NCBI RefSeq assembly: GCF_013745115.1
Contig: NZ_CP051151.1
Coordinates: forward strand, 1,736,001 to 1,800,000
DNA: 64,000 nucleotides
Source: Hujiaoplasma nucleasis
GTDB taxonomy: Bacteria; Bacillota_I; Bacilli_A; Izemoplasmatales; Hujiaoplasmataceae
Direction of reading: 5' to 3'
This document shows, piece after piece, positions 27,797 through 36,383 of this stretch (its first letter is position 1; each line of letters starts with the position of its first letter). Under the pieces are notes generated by a model that saw nothing but the letters and a program-made list of their open reading frames with translations, searched no databases and was not told where the DNA came from. The translations under genes and the position numbers were made by a program.

Positions 27797-27900
27797 ATTT
27801 AGTATACCTCTCTTTTCCTGGTCCTATTTTAACATAGTATATTTCTTTTTATCAAATAATAATATTGAAATTATGTTATAATATCAAAAAAGGAGATGCT

Positions 27901-28836
27901 ATGGGAAAACATTTTTTACACAAGCATCATTTAGATGATTTATTTGGAGTTCAACTTGTAAAATTAGGATTTATTATTAAGAAAACATTAAGCAAATTGA
28001 ATATTACCGATCGTTTCTATGAAGGAAACTCAAAACATTATCACTATCCGAAAAAAGTCTTATGGAATATTCAAACCATGCAGGGTATCAAAGTAGAAAC
28101 CTTGCAATATAAAAATCAAAATCCTAAGCATTGTCTATTGCAATTGCATGGGGGAGCTTATTTATATGATTTTAATGATAATTATAGAGACATGGCACAT
28201 AAGTATATTAAAATTCATCCTGAATTTAAAGTGGTATCTCCCTATTATTCTTTAGCACCTAAATATCCTTTTCCCAAAGCCTTAAATGAAGTTTTTTCAA
28301 TATATAAAAAATTGTTAGAAGAATATAAAGCAGAAAATATTATTTTTACTGGAGACAGTGCTGGTGGCGGACTAGTCTTAGCACTGGCTTATGAAATCAA
28401 AGATCAAGGTTTACCCCTACCTAAAGCAATTATTACCATGTCTGCTTGGACAGATTTTGCTGCAGAAGGAGATTCTTACAAGTATAATATGCATAAAGAC
28501 ATATTTTTTAGGGTGGGAGACACAAAACTAGATAAATTAGCTTATGCAGGTAATTATTCATATAAACATGACAAAGTCTCTCCTAAATATGGAGACTATA
28601 ATAAACTACCTAACTTATTAATGTTTGTGGGTGGTGATGAACTGATTAAGTCCGATACCTTGGCTATAGGATTAAAACATCCAAATGCCATCGTTCATGA
28701 ATTCGCTCGAATGTTTCATGTTTTTCCTCTAGGATTTAAGGTGATGTCATCATCTAGAAAAGCATGGGAGATTATTGAAGAATATTTAAACAAACAGTTC
28801 AGTGAGGAGAAAAACAATGGCAAAAACAAAGACTAG
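27901..28836 (+). CDS. Alpha/beta hydrolase (HSL/lipase-esterase type)
   Basis: 311 residues. HGGAYL (about 82-87) is the oxyanion motif, GDSAGGGL (about 151-158) the nucleophile elbow, GGDELIKSD the acid region and FHVFPLG the catalytic His. Carboxylic-ester hydrolase; substrate unknown. AAAGGAG before ATG 27901; the longer frame back to 27865 lacks a site. First gene of a three-gene operon with an acyltransferase and a zinc-ribbon membrane protein, overlapping the next gene by 20 bases. Confidence 0.88.
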   Translation: MGKHFLHKHHLDDLFGVQLVKLGFIIKKTLSKLNITDRFYEGNSKHYHYPKKVLWNIQTMQGIKVETLQYKNQNPKHCLLQLHGGAYLYDFNDNYRDMAHKYIKIHPEFKVVSPYYSLAPKYPFPKALNEVFSIYKKLLEEYKAENIIFTGDSAGGGLVLALAYEIKDQGLPLPKAIITMSAWTDFAAEGDSYKYNMHKDIFFRVGDTKLDKLAYAGNYSYKHDKVSPKYGDYNKLPNLLMFVGGDELIKSDTLAIGLKHPNAIVHEFARMFHVFPLGFKVMSSSRKAWEIIEEYLNKQFSEEKNNGKNKD

Positions 28837-30118
28837 TCAAGATTGGTTTAAACTAGATAATTCAGCGAAAATATTTCCGACTGTATCTAATAGAAGCGAA
28901 ACAAATACTTTTAGAGTGACCATCACTTTAACTGAGGATATCAATGCTGAAAAATTACAAGAAGCAGTCAATTTAATTCTTGAACGATATCCGATGTTTA
29001 AAGTAAAATTAAAAAAAGGTTTATTTTGGACTTACTTTGATTACAATTCAAAACCTTTTATTATACAACCCATGAACCACCAAATTTGTTCTGAAATGGA
29101 CACACTAGAAAACAATGGTTACTTATTCAAAGTATATTACCACCAAAAAGACATAGCCATAGAAATGTTTCATTCTTTAGCTGATGGTGGTGGTGTTATG
29201 GAACTATTAAAATCTTTAACTTTTGAATACTTATTATTAGTAGGTAAAGAAATAACACCAGATAATTTAATTTTAACAAAGAATGAAAAACCTGAATTTG
29301 AAGAATATGAAGATGCAAATGCCAAGTTTTATGATCGTAAAAATAGAAAACATATTCCTGAACAAAAAGCTTACCGTATTAAAGGGACACACATTGATGA
29401 AGATTTTACAGGCTTGATATCAGGTGTCATTGATACAAAGCAAATGTTAAATCTTGCTAGAAGTCATGAAATGACTGTTACAGAGTATTTAACTGCTTTG
29501 ATGATGTATGTAATTTATATCACTCAAATCCAATATAGAGAACATATAAAATCTAATCAAAGACCTGTAAAAATATTTGTTCCTGTTAATTTAAGAAAAC
29601 ACTTTCCTTCGAATACCCTAAGAAATTTTTCTAATTTTATAAAAACCGATATGGTCATGAATAAACCAGATATAACTTTTGAAGAAATAAAAGCATTGGT
29701 GAAAATCCAATTTGCCAAGGGTATAGAAAAAGAAGAACTCATTAGGAAAATGAGTGAAAATGTTGCTTTCGAAAAAAATATATTTTTGAGAATTACCCCA
29801 TATTTTTTAAAAAACTTCGTATTAAAAATAGGTTATTCTATGTTGGGAATTAAATTAAATACCATGAGTTTAACCAATATTGGACGAGTGGTATTGCCAG
29901 AATCCATGAAATCCTATGTTCACGATGTCACGGCTGCAGTCTATGCGGGTAAATTTAACACAGTCAATTGTTCTATTATGACTTACGAGAATAAATTTAA
30001 AATTACCTTTACGAGATCGATTATTGAAACCAAAATTGAAAGAGAATTCTTTAGACACCTAAGAAAACAAGGATTGGATATTGAAATTGAAAGTAATTAT
30101 GTGGAGGATTACGCATGA
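28817..30118 (+). CDS. Condensation/alcohol-acetyltransferase-like protein
   Basis: 433 residues of the BAHD/condensation-domain superfamily, nearest to the alcohol acetyltransferase (AATase) type. The active-site motif HxxxDG is visible as HSLADGGG (about 118-125), and the second half has the typical VNLRKHFPSNTLRNFSNF segment. Such enzymes make esters or amides from acyl-CoA. GAGGAGA before ATG 28817. Together with the esterase-like hydrolase upstream it may make or edit an ester or acylated membrane compound; this is inference. Confidence 0.78.
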   Translation: MAKTKTSQDWFKLDNSAKIFPTVSNRSETNTFRVTITLTEDINAEKLQEAVNLILERYPMFKVKLKKGLFWTYFDYNSKPFIIQPMNHQICSEMDTLENNGYLFKVYYHQKDIAIEMFHSLADGGGVMELLKSLTFEYLLLVGKEITPDNLILTKNEKPEFEEYEDANAKFYDRKNRKHIPEQKAYRIKGTHIDEDFTGLISGVIDTKQMLNLARSHEMTVTEYLTALMMYVIYITQIQYREHIKSNQRPVKIFVPVNLRKHFPSNTLRNFSNFIKTDMVMNKPDITFEEIKALVKIQFAKGIEKEELIRKMSENVAFEKNIFLRITPYFLKNFVLKIGYSMLGIKLNTMSLTNIGRVVLPESMKSYVHDVTAAVYAGKFNTVNCSIMTYENKFKITFTRSIIETKIEREFFRHLRKQGLDIEIESNYVEDYA

Positions 30119-30786
30119 AATATTGTAATAAATGTGAAATAACCATAAAAACAAATCATGAATTTTGTCCTTTGTGCCACCAAACTCTAGAAACAACAAA
30201 AAGCGAAGAAGTTATAGAAAAATACCCTACTTATGAAGGAAACTTAAGACCAGTTAAAAGTTTGTTAAAAAAAATAATGTTGTTCTTGTCTACCACAAGT
30301 ATTGTGATATTAGTGATATTAAATATCATTACAGGCTTAGAACAATTATGGGCCTTGATCCCTATTGGAAGTATCTTGTTCTTCTGGATATTTATGACAG
30401 TTGGTATATTATCAAGGCATAATATTGCATCGAAACTATTCTTTTTAACCATAGTCACTATCTTGTTTCTATATATGGTCGATGAACTATCGTTTTCTGA
30501 AGGATGGGCTTTAGATTATGTAGCACCATTATTGTTATTGACTTGTAATTTCTCAATATCATTAATCATATGGATTAAAAGAATAAACTACCGTGATTAT
30601 ATCTCATATCTATTATTAATTGTGATTTTTTCAATAATACCCGTTGTCTTGTTGTTGTTGAAGGTGATTAATGTTGAATGGCCTTCCTTAACTTCAGTAG
30701 CTTTTGCGGTATTTATATTTTTCTTTATTATATTCTTTTTTCCAAAATCAATTAAAGACGAAATTAAAAAAAGATTTCATGCATAA
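30115..30786 (+). CDS. Zinc-ribbon polytopic membrane protein (DUF6320-like)
   Basis: 223 residues: an N-terminal zinc ribbon (CNKC at 4-7, CPLC at about 19-22), a short linker, then about six hydrophobic segments from residue 50 to 215. Similar proteins are found next to the same hydrolase-acyltransferase pair in other Firmicutes, from memory, under the name DUF6320. ATG overlaps the upstream stop by four bases (ATGA), so it is translationally coupled. Possibly a membrane scaffold for the two enzymes. Confidence 0.7.
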   Translation: MKYCNKCEITIKTNHEFCPLCHQTLETTKSEEVIEKYPTYEGNLRPVKSLLKKIMLFLSTTSIVILVILNIITGLEQLWALIPIGSILFFWIFMTVGILSRHNIASKLFFLTIVTILFLYMVDELSFSEGWALDYVAPLLLLTCNFSISLIIWIKRINYRDYISYLLLIVIFSIIPVVLLLLKVINVEWPSLTSVAFAVFIFFFIIFFFPKSIKDEIKKRFHA

Positions 30787-30787
30787 A

Positions 30788-30823
30788 AAAAATAGTGTTC
30801 ATCGGATGATGAACACTATTTTT
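30788..30823. terminator. Bidirectional hairpin terminator
   Basis: AAAATAGTGTTCATC / GATGAACACTATTTT stem with GGAT loop, flanked by A-run and T-run between converging genes. Confidence 0.88.
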
Positions 30824-31754
30824 ATATACTGATGTCTCCAGATAAACTTTTTTTACTTTTAATGGTAATTTTACGGTCATGATCCTTGTTTATAATTTTG
30901 ATGTCTCCAGAAACTGATTTTAAAGATACTGATTCAGGATAAAATTCTTGCCCTATAAAATCTCCAGACACAGAATGATAGGTCAAATCTTTTGTATCTG
31001 AGTCATTGACTTTATAATCTCCTGATACTGTATTAATATTGAGTTGATTTTTTATGTGAGCTTTTTTTATTGAAAAATCGCCACTAACATTAGATACACT
31101 CATACTGTCAAAAGAAATTTCATCCAAAATTATATCTCCGGAGATATTTTTAACTTTAAAAGAATCTCCATGTACATTTCTTATTTTATAATCACCACTT
31201 ATGGTATTTAGGTTTAAATCAACTAAATCTAAATCTTCAATATTTGCATCAGAAGATTTACTATTGATGTTGACTAGGTCCAATTGAACCTTTGGAACTT
31301 TTATGGTGAATGATTCTCCAGATTGTGAGAAAGATTTTATCTTGGATAGGAAACCCATTTTTCTTTCAATAGATATACAATTATGGTCTTCTTTTATAAT
31401 GTAGTTAGATTTAATGATATTTTCTCCATAAATTTCAAATTCATTATTTTTGCTTTGTTTTATAATGATGTCTTCATTAATAAGTCTAATTTCAATTTTC
31501 CTAGCACTTGTTGATGTTAACAAAATATCAGAATACTTAGTGGTATTCTCTTCGTCTCCTTTTGAGTCTTTAGCCAAATCTCTAGCTAAGTCCTCAGGTT
31601 TTCCGAATTTATTAGGGATGTCCTCATCATTTAATCCCTCGTTTTTAGCTTCTTGAATCATTTGACATAAATCATCGATGATATCTTGAATATCAAAATC
31701 ATTTAAACCATTATTTTTCAGTTCTTTTCTTAAATCTTCTAAGTATTTCTTCAT
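30822..31754 (-). CDS. HAAS/DUF1700-type N-terminus with toastrack (DUF4097) beta-repeat protein
   Basis: 310 residues. The N-terminal ~75 form a helical domain (YLEDLRKELKN, DIIDDLCQMI, FGKPEDLARDLAKD) of the type encoded after PadR genes. Residues about 90-310 form a DUF4097 beta-repeat with recurrent VSGD turns (at least six SGD). No membrane segment is seen, unlike many relatives. The ATG at 31754 follows AAAGGAGGG and lies inside the padR gene (44-base overlap). The pair is thought to sense envelope or membrane stress; the exact signal is unknown. Confidence 0.82.
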   Translation of the reverse strand: MKKYLEDLRKELKNNGLNDFDIQDIIDDLCQMIQEAKNEGLNDEDIPNKFGKPEDLARDLAKDSKGDEENTTKYSDILLTSTSARKIEIRLINEDIIIKQSKNNEFEIYGENIIKSNYIIKEDHNCISIERKMGFLSKIKSFSQSGESFTIKVPKVQLDLVNINSKSSDANIEDLDLVDLNLNTISGDYKIRNVHGDSFKVKNISGDIILDEISFDSMSVSNVSGDFSIKKAHIKNQLNINTVSGDYKVNDSDTKDLTYHSVSGDFIGQEFYPESVSLKSVSGDIKIINKDHDRKITIKSKKSLSGDISI

Positions 31755-32073
31755 TTTTTTTCCCTCCTTTATTGAGAATATCATAGACACCGCCAATAAA
31801 ACGATCCCATTCATCTCTTAATTTTAAATAGAAATTAAATCCTTGTTCAGTCATTTTATAATACTTTCTTGGAGGTCCACCTGAGGATTCTTGTAAGTAG
31901 GTTTGAAAGTACCCCTCCTTAGTTAAACGTCTCAAAATAGGATAGATGGTGTTTTCGTTCACATCGAGATGTAAAGATATTTCATTGATGATCTGGTAAC
32001 CATACATATCTTCTTGGGCAAGTTCAGATAAGACACATAGTTCAATAATTCCTCTTTTAAATTGTGCGTTCAT
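31711..32073 (-). CDS. PadR-family transcriptional regulator
   Basis: 120-residue winged-helix protein: FKRGIIELCVLSELAQEDMYGYQIINEI (about 5-32, split), ENTIYPILRRLTKEGYF and GGPPRKYYKMTEQG (wing). Represses its own operon in characterised relatives. AAGGAGG-type site before the ATG and a sigma-A promoter at 32091-32119. Coupled by a long overlap to the toastrack gene. Confidence 0.93.
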   Translation of the reverse strand: MNAQFKRGIIELCVLSELAQEDMYGYQIINEISLHLDVNENTIYPILRRLTKEGYFQTYLQESSGGPPRKYYKMTEQGFNFYLKLRDEWDRFIGGVYDILNKGGKKNEEILRRFKKRTEK

Positions 32074-32090
32074 AAGCCCTCCTTGACTAA

Positions 32091-32119
32091 ATTATAACAC
32101 AGTAGTGCGCAAGACACAA
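32091..32119 (-). promoter_or_regulatory. Promoter of the padR operon
   Basis: TTGTGT (32114-32119), 17-base spacer, TATAAT (32091-32096) on the minus strand. A TGCGCA palindrome lies in the spacer and could be part of an operator, but it is too short to rely on. Confidence 0.65.
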
Positions 32120-32133
32120 TAGTTAAATGAAAA

Positions 32134-32159
32134 AAAGACAAGATTTTATTCTTGTCTTT
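32134..32159 (-). terminator. Hairpin terminator of ktrB
   Basis: AAAGACAAGA / TCTTGTCTTT stem, 6-base loop, followed by T-run on the minus strand; overlaps the stop codon. Confidence 0.82.
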
Positions 32160-33480
32160 ATCCAACTAAGATAGATTCTTTTGGATAATCAATTTTACCT
32201 GTGTAATCTTGTTTCCAATTCTTATTGATTATTCCAAATACTGTGATTGGTCCTAAACGACCAATAAACATTAAAATAGCAAGTAAAATTTTCGTGGCTG
32301 GTAATATTTCTGTAGTGATTCCAGTAGATAAACCAACAGTACCAAAGGCAGAAAATGTTTCAAATAATATATTAAGCATTTTATTATCATAAGTCATATT
32401 GTTTGCTTCAATCAAAGAAATGACCAAAAAGAAGATGACTGTAATTGAAAATGCTAACATGGCAATGACTAAAGCTTTTATTCGATTAGCGTGATCAATA
32501 ACTCTTTTATGAGTGATTAAAGGCTTACCTCTTAAGAAAGAAATAATGGAACCAAATATAACGTAAATAGTAGTGGTTTTAATACCACCACCAGTAGAGT
32601 TTGGAGATGCCCCAATAAACATAAAAGAAATAATAACGATTAAGGTGACATAATTGAATCTAGATATATTAACCGTTGAGAAACCAGCAGTTCTAGTTGT
32701 GACAGATTGAAACATAGCTTGTAACCAAGTGACTTGATTGTATTCTAAAAGTTTAATGAGTAATGTACCTGAAACAATTAAGAACAAGGTAACTTTAATG
32801 ACGATTTTTGAATATAAAGTTAAATTTTTCCAATTTTTCTTTTCTAATATATCTCTAATAACAATAAAACCAATACCACCAACAATAATCATAAACATAG
32901 TGTTGATGTTTAACAATACATTGGAGCTATAAGCTTGTAAAGAAGAATCACCTAAGATATCAAAGCCAGCATTATTAAAACTTGAAATTGAATGGAAGGC
33001 TGATATACCCAGAGCTTCCAAAAAAGGAAAATCTTGTATAAAAACAATAAAGTTAATACCCATTCCAATAAATTCAATGATAAAAGTAACAATGATAATA
33101 GATCTAACAAGTTTAATCATTCCACCATGAGTAGGCTGATTTAAAGCTTCTTTGACTAAATATCTTTCTGTAACACCAATTTTAATACCTAATATAACCA
33201 ATACGTAAACAGCAATAGTAACAATACCTAAACCACCAATTTGAATGAGTAAGGCTAAGACGACTTTCCCGTAAATTGTAAAAGAATCACCGATGCTGCT
33301 AATAGTAGATAAACCAGTTACACAAACGGCTGATGCTGATAAGAAAATAGAATCATACCATGATAAAGATCCGCTAGCAACGGTGGTATAAGGTAGTTTT
33401 AGTAGGATAGATCCAATGACAATTATAGAAAAAAAACTTAAGAGAATAATAATCAAAGGCGAAAATTTTCTTTTCTTCAT
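32158..33480 (-). CDS. ktrB: TrkH/KtrB-type potassium uptake channel subunit
   Basis: 440 residues, four pore loops each with a filter glycine: ASAVCVTGLST, SSFNNAGFDI, QSVTTRTAGFST and AFGTVGLSTG. Membrane K+ (Na+-coupled) uptake protein that normally needs a cytosolic KtrA/KtrC ring. No such regulatory gene is adjacent, so the partner must be elsewhere, as for B. subtilis KtrD. ATG 33480 follows GGAGG; the longer frame is not supported. Confidence 0.92.
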   Translation of the reverse strand: MKKRKFSPLIIILLSFFSIIVIGSILLKLPYTTVASGSLSWYDSIFLSASAVCVTGLSTISSIGDSFTIYGKVVLALLIQIGGLGIVTIAVYVLVILGIKIGVTERYLVKEALNQPTHGGMIKLVRSIIIVTFIIEFIGMGINFIVFIQDFPFLEALGISAFHSISSFNNAGFDILGDSSLQAYSSNVLLNINTMFMIIVGGIGFIVIRDILEKKNWKNLTLYSKIVIKVTLFLIVSGTLLIKLLEYNQVTWLQAMFQSVTTRTAGFSTVNISRFNYVTLIVIISFMFIGASPNSTGGGIKTTTIYVIFGSIISFLRGKPLITHKRVIDHANRIKALVIAMLAFSITVIFFLVISLIEANNMTYDNKMLNILFETFSAFGTVGLSTGITTEILPATKILLAILMFIGRLGPITVFGIINKNWKQDYTGKIDYPKESILVG

Positions 33481-33602
33481 AGAGTGTCCTCCATTCGACA
33501 AGTTATATAAATTATACACCGGAACTTTTTTTTTAGCAAATCATCTTTTATCATTTTTATAATCATATAAATTTGTTATAATGGATGGGTAAAGGAGAGT
33601 GT

Positions 33603-34175
33603 ATGTTAGTATTGGTTGGGCCGAGTGCCTCAGGAAAAACTGAATCTGCTAAAATCATGATGAACAAGTATCCTATTTCTAGGGTGGTAACATGTACCAC
33701 CAGACCTAAAAGAGTCAATGAAATTGATGAATTTGATTATCATTTTTTATCGTGGGAAGAATTTTTATTAAAGAAAAAACAAGGTTATTTTATCGAAACT
33801 GCACATTATAATCAGTTCCATTATGGAACACCTAAAAATGAACTAGCAGATGATAAATTTATCATATTAGAACCTAAAGGTTTACAATCGTTTCTTAAAC
33901 TTGATATCCCTATAGTCGCCATTTATTTAAAAACTAAAGAAGAAATTCGAATTGAAAGAATGAAAGAAAGAAAAGACAAAATAAAAGATATCAAAGAAAG
34001 GATAAAAGAAGATAAAAAAGAATTTAATTTAAAACATATTCAAGGATTAGATTTGGTGATTGATACAACGAATTTAAGTTTGTCTGAAGTGGCTGACTTA
34101 ATCTATAAAAACTATATAGATATATTAGAAAAAAAGAAAGCTAAAATCAATCAATTATCTTTATTTGAGGATTAA
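33603..34175 (+). CDS. Guanylate kinase-like P-loop protein
   Basis: 190 residues. P-loop GPSASGKTES at about 6-15 and the GMP-binding-like region TCTTRPKRVNEIDEFDYHF (about 30-48) place it in the guanylate kinase family. The C-terminal half is very Lys/Glu-rich and diverges from housekeeping Gmk. AAAGGAG before ATG 33603 (an ATG at 33585 is upstream of that site). Probably a paralogue with a nucleotide-kinase or regulatory role; two bases separate it from a GNAT gene. Confidence 0.75.
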   Translation: MLVLVGPSASGKTESAKIMMNKYPISRVVTCTTRPKRVNEIDEFDYHFLSWEEFLLKKKQGYFIETAHYNQFHYGTPKNELADDKFIILEPKGLQSFLKLDIPIVAIYLKTKEEIRIERMKERKDKIKDIKERIKEDKKEFNLKHIQGLDLVIDTTNLSLSEVADLIYKNYIDILEKKKAKINQLSLFED

Positions 34176-34177
34176 TA

Positions 34178-34636
34178 ATGAATATTACTATTAAAGATGC
34201 ACAGATAGAAGATAGTCCTTTAATCTTAGATTTTATTAAGGGTATCGCTGCTTATGAAAAACTTGAAGACCAAGTAGAAGCAAAGCTAGAAGATATTAAA
34301 AAATCCATTTTTATTGATCAAGATGCCCATGTTATTATTGCCTATGCAGATAATCAACCTGTTGGATTTGCCCTATATTTTTATAATTATTCGACATTTA
34401 AGGGTAGAAAAGGTTTGTATCTAGAAGACTTATTTGTATATGAAAGATATAGACATTTAGGTATAGGTAATCAACTCTTTGATTTCTTAAGAGAAAAAGC
34501 AAAAAAAGAAAATTGTGGAAGAATGGAATGGGTTTGTTTAAATTGGAATCAAAAAGCCATTGATTTCTATTTAAAAAAACAAGCTATACCCATGAAAGAG
34601 TGGACAATTTTTCGGATTGATGAAACAAATTTATAA
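34178..34636 (+). CDS. GNAT-family N-acetyltransferase (diamine/thialysine type)
   Basis: 152 residues. N-terminal DFIKGIAAYEKLEDQVEA resembles spermidine/thialysine acetyltransferases; the acetyl-CoA motif is RYRHLGIGNQLFDFL (about 89-103), followed by MEWVCLNWNQKAIDFYLK. Likely acetylates a polyamine or amino-acid side chain. The window also encodes putrescine synthesis, which fits but does not prove this. In one operon with the guanylate kinase-like gene. Confidence 0.88.
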   Translation: MNITIKDAQIEDSPLILDFIKGIAAYEKLEDQVEAKLEDIKKSIFIDQDAHVIIAYADNQPVGFALYFYNYSTFKGRKGLYLEDLFVYERYRHLGIGNQLFDFLREKAKKENCGRMEWVCLNWNQKAIDFYLKKQAIPMKEWTIFRIDETNL

Positions 34637-34717
34637 AGCATAAGCAAAGTATTTGAAATACCCTTAGGGGCATGTTAAAATATACAAGAATTTAAATCAA
34701 ATTAGGAGGAAGACATT

Positions 34718-35029
34718 ATGCCAGTACAAGTAACAGCTGACACATTTAAAAAAGAAGTATTAGAATCAGATATTCCAGTTATCGTTGATTTCTGGGCAAC
34801 TTGGTGCAGACCTTGTTTAATGATTGCACCAATCTTAGAAGAAATCTCAGAGGAATTTGAAGGAAAAGTTAAAGTAGCTAAAATCAATGTTGATGAAGAA
34901 GGCTATTTAGCTAACCAATATAGAGTATCAAGCATACCAACATTATACTTATTTGAAAATGGGCAAGTTAAAAATCAAGTGATCGGATTAATGAGAAAAG
35001 AAGACTTAATTAAAAAATTAGGTATTTAA
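34718..35029 (+). CDS. trxA: Thioredoxin with WCRPC active site
   Basis: 103 residues, thioredoxin fold. The redox site is WCRPC (C30, C33) rather than WCGPC; the cis-proline lies in SIPTLYLF. The basic Arg between the cysteines should change redox potential and partner choice. Strong TTAGGAGGAAG before the ATG. The reductase gene starts two bases after its stop, so the two are a dedicated pair. Confidence 0.95.
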   Translation: MPVQVTADTFKKEVLESDIPVIVDFWATWCRPCLMIAPILEEISEEFEGKVKVAKINVDEEGYLANQYRVSSIPTLYLFENGQVKNQVIGLMRKEDLIKKLGI

Positions 35030-35031
35030 GA

Positions 35032-35895
35032 ATGCATGATGTTATCGTGATAGGCGGGGGCCCAGCTGGTGCATCCGCCTCTATTTATTTACAAAGATCA
35101 AAATTAGATGTATTACTCATTATGAAAGACCATGGTACTTTAGAAAAAACAGGACATATCGATAATTACTGGGGTTTTTCTGATACTATGGACGGAAAAG
35201 AACTTGTTATCAAAGGATTAGAACAAGCCAAAAGATTAGGTGTACAAATAAAAGAAGAAGAAGTACTTGATATTGAAAAGGATTTGTTTGGCGAACATAA
35301 ATTCACTGTCAAAACCGACAAAGAAACCTATGAAGGAAAAACTGTTCTTTTAGCTACAGGACAGTCCAAACCTAATTTACGTGTTAAAGGTTTTAAAGAA
35401 TATACAGGTAAAGGTATATCTTTCTGTGCCATTTGTGATGGATTTATTTACCGCAATAAAAAAATAGGTGTGGTGGGTAATAAAAAGTTTATGTCTGAAG
35501 AATTAGAAACCTTATCAAATTTCACCAAGGATATTACTATATTTACAGATGCTAATGAGTTAACTGTAGATGTGGGTGATTATAAAGTCTGCCATGGAAA
35601 AATCACTGAAATAAAAGGTGATGAAGTCATAAATCAAGTCATTACAGAAAACAACACTTATGATGTTGATGCTTTATTTATAGCGATGGGAACCCCATCA
35701 GCCAATGATTTTGCATTAAGAATGGGTGCTATCATTGATAAAAATAACATTGTCGTTGATGATAAACACATGACAAATATTGAAGGCTTATTCGCTGCAG
35801 GTGATTGTATTGGTGGTTTATTGCAAATTGCTAAAGCAGTGAGTGATGGAGCACATGCGGCCTTAGCTATTAATAAGTATGTGAGAGCTTTATAG
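35032..35895 (+). CDS. Thioredoxin reductase-like flavoprotein lacking the NADPH motif
   Basis: 287 residues. FAD-binding GGGPAG (about 8-13), redox-active C132-A-I-C135 followed by DG, and the C-terminal FAD motif AAGDCIGG are intact. The expected NADPH fingerprint (GGGDSAxEEA and the HRR patch) is missing: the equivalent stretch, residues 147-158, reads VVGNKKFMSEEL. It is also ~25 residues shorter than NADPH-TrxR. This matches pyridine-nucleotide-independent, ferredoxin-linked flavin reductases (FFTR/DFTR type) described in clostridia. Partner is presumably the adjacent TrxA. Confidence 0.85.
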   Translation: MHDVIVIGGGPAGASASIYLQRSKLDVLLIMKDHGTLEKTGHIDNYWGFSDTMDGKELVIKGLEQAKRLGVQIKEEEVLDIEKDLFGEHKFTVKTDKETYEGKTVLLATGQSKPNLRVKGFKEYTGKGISFCAICDGFIYRNKKIGVVGNKKFMSEELETLSNFTKDITIFTDANELTVDVGDYKVCHGKITEIKGDEVINQVITENNTYDVDALFIAMGTPSANDFALRMGAIIDKNNIVVDDKHMTNIEGLFAAGDCIGGLLQIAKAVSDGAHAALAINKYVRAL

Positions 35896-35941
35896 CATAT
35901 TGGTAATTAAAAAGATAATATAATAATCAAGATGTGAGAAT

Positions 35942-35990
35942 AACACATATAAATTCTATGTGTTTAATCATATCTTTTCTTTTTACTTAT
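35942..35990 (+). terminator. Hairpin terminator after the trx operon
   Basis: AACACATA / TATGTGTT stem with a 7-base loop, extended by AAGAT/ATCTT further out, followed by a T-rich tract. The rest of the 35896-36164 gap is AT-rich; a TGCTATAAT box near 36088-36096 is the likely promoter of the next small gene. Confidence 0.6.
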
Positions 35991-36164
35991 ATTTATTTTT
36001 TTAAAAAATCGACTTTCAATGAGATATTAATTAATATAATAAGTCATTATTGATTTCTATCAGATTTTATATATCTAAACATATATGCTATAATAAATTT
36101 ATTCATATTTTGTAAATATATAAGCATAAATTCAATGTTTTTTTTAAAGAAAGGATGAGTTCAT

Positions 36165-36383
36165 ATGGCTTTAGATGATAATAAAGGCACCACCTATAAT
36201 CAAACAAGAATTTCAAATAGTGATCGTCATCACAGCACTCGATATAATGCTATAGATAAGGGACAAGATGAAGATCTTAAACGCTTCGAAGCAATGAATC
36301 GACGTAATTGGATTTCAGTCATTACATTTATTGGTATCATTGTCGCGATTATTTTATTCTTTATTATTAAATCTTTCTTATAG
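36165..36383 (+). CDS. Small tail-anchored membrane protein, unknown function
   Basis: 72 residues: a polar, charged N-terminal ~48 residues and a single C-terminal membrane segment WISVITFIGIIVAIILFFII (about 50-69). AAAGGATGAG precedes the ATG. Not recognised. Its own promoter and a ~70-base leader suggest real expression. The gap after it (36384-36663) is AT-rich with no clear gene; see the separate note on a rRNA-spacer-like motif at 36504-36522. Confidence 0.6.
   Translation: MALDDNKGTTYNQTRISNSDRHHSTRYNAIDKGQDEDLKRFEAMNRRNWISVITFIGIIVAIILFFIIKSFL

Noticed and set aside
32097-32113. PadR operator around TGCGCA
   Set aside because: Only a 6-base palindrome without extended symmetry; not enough to call a binding site.
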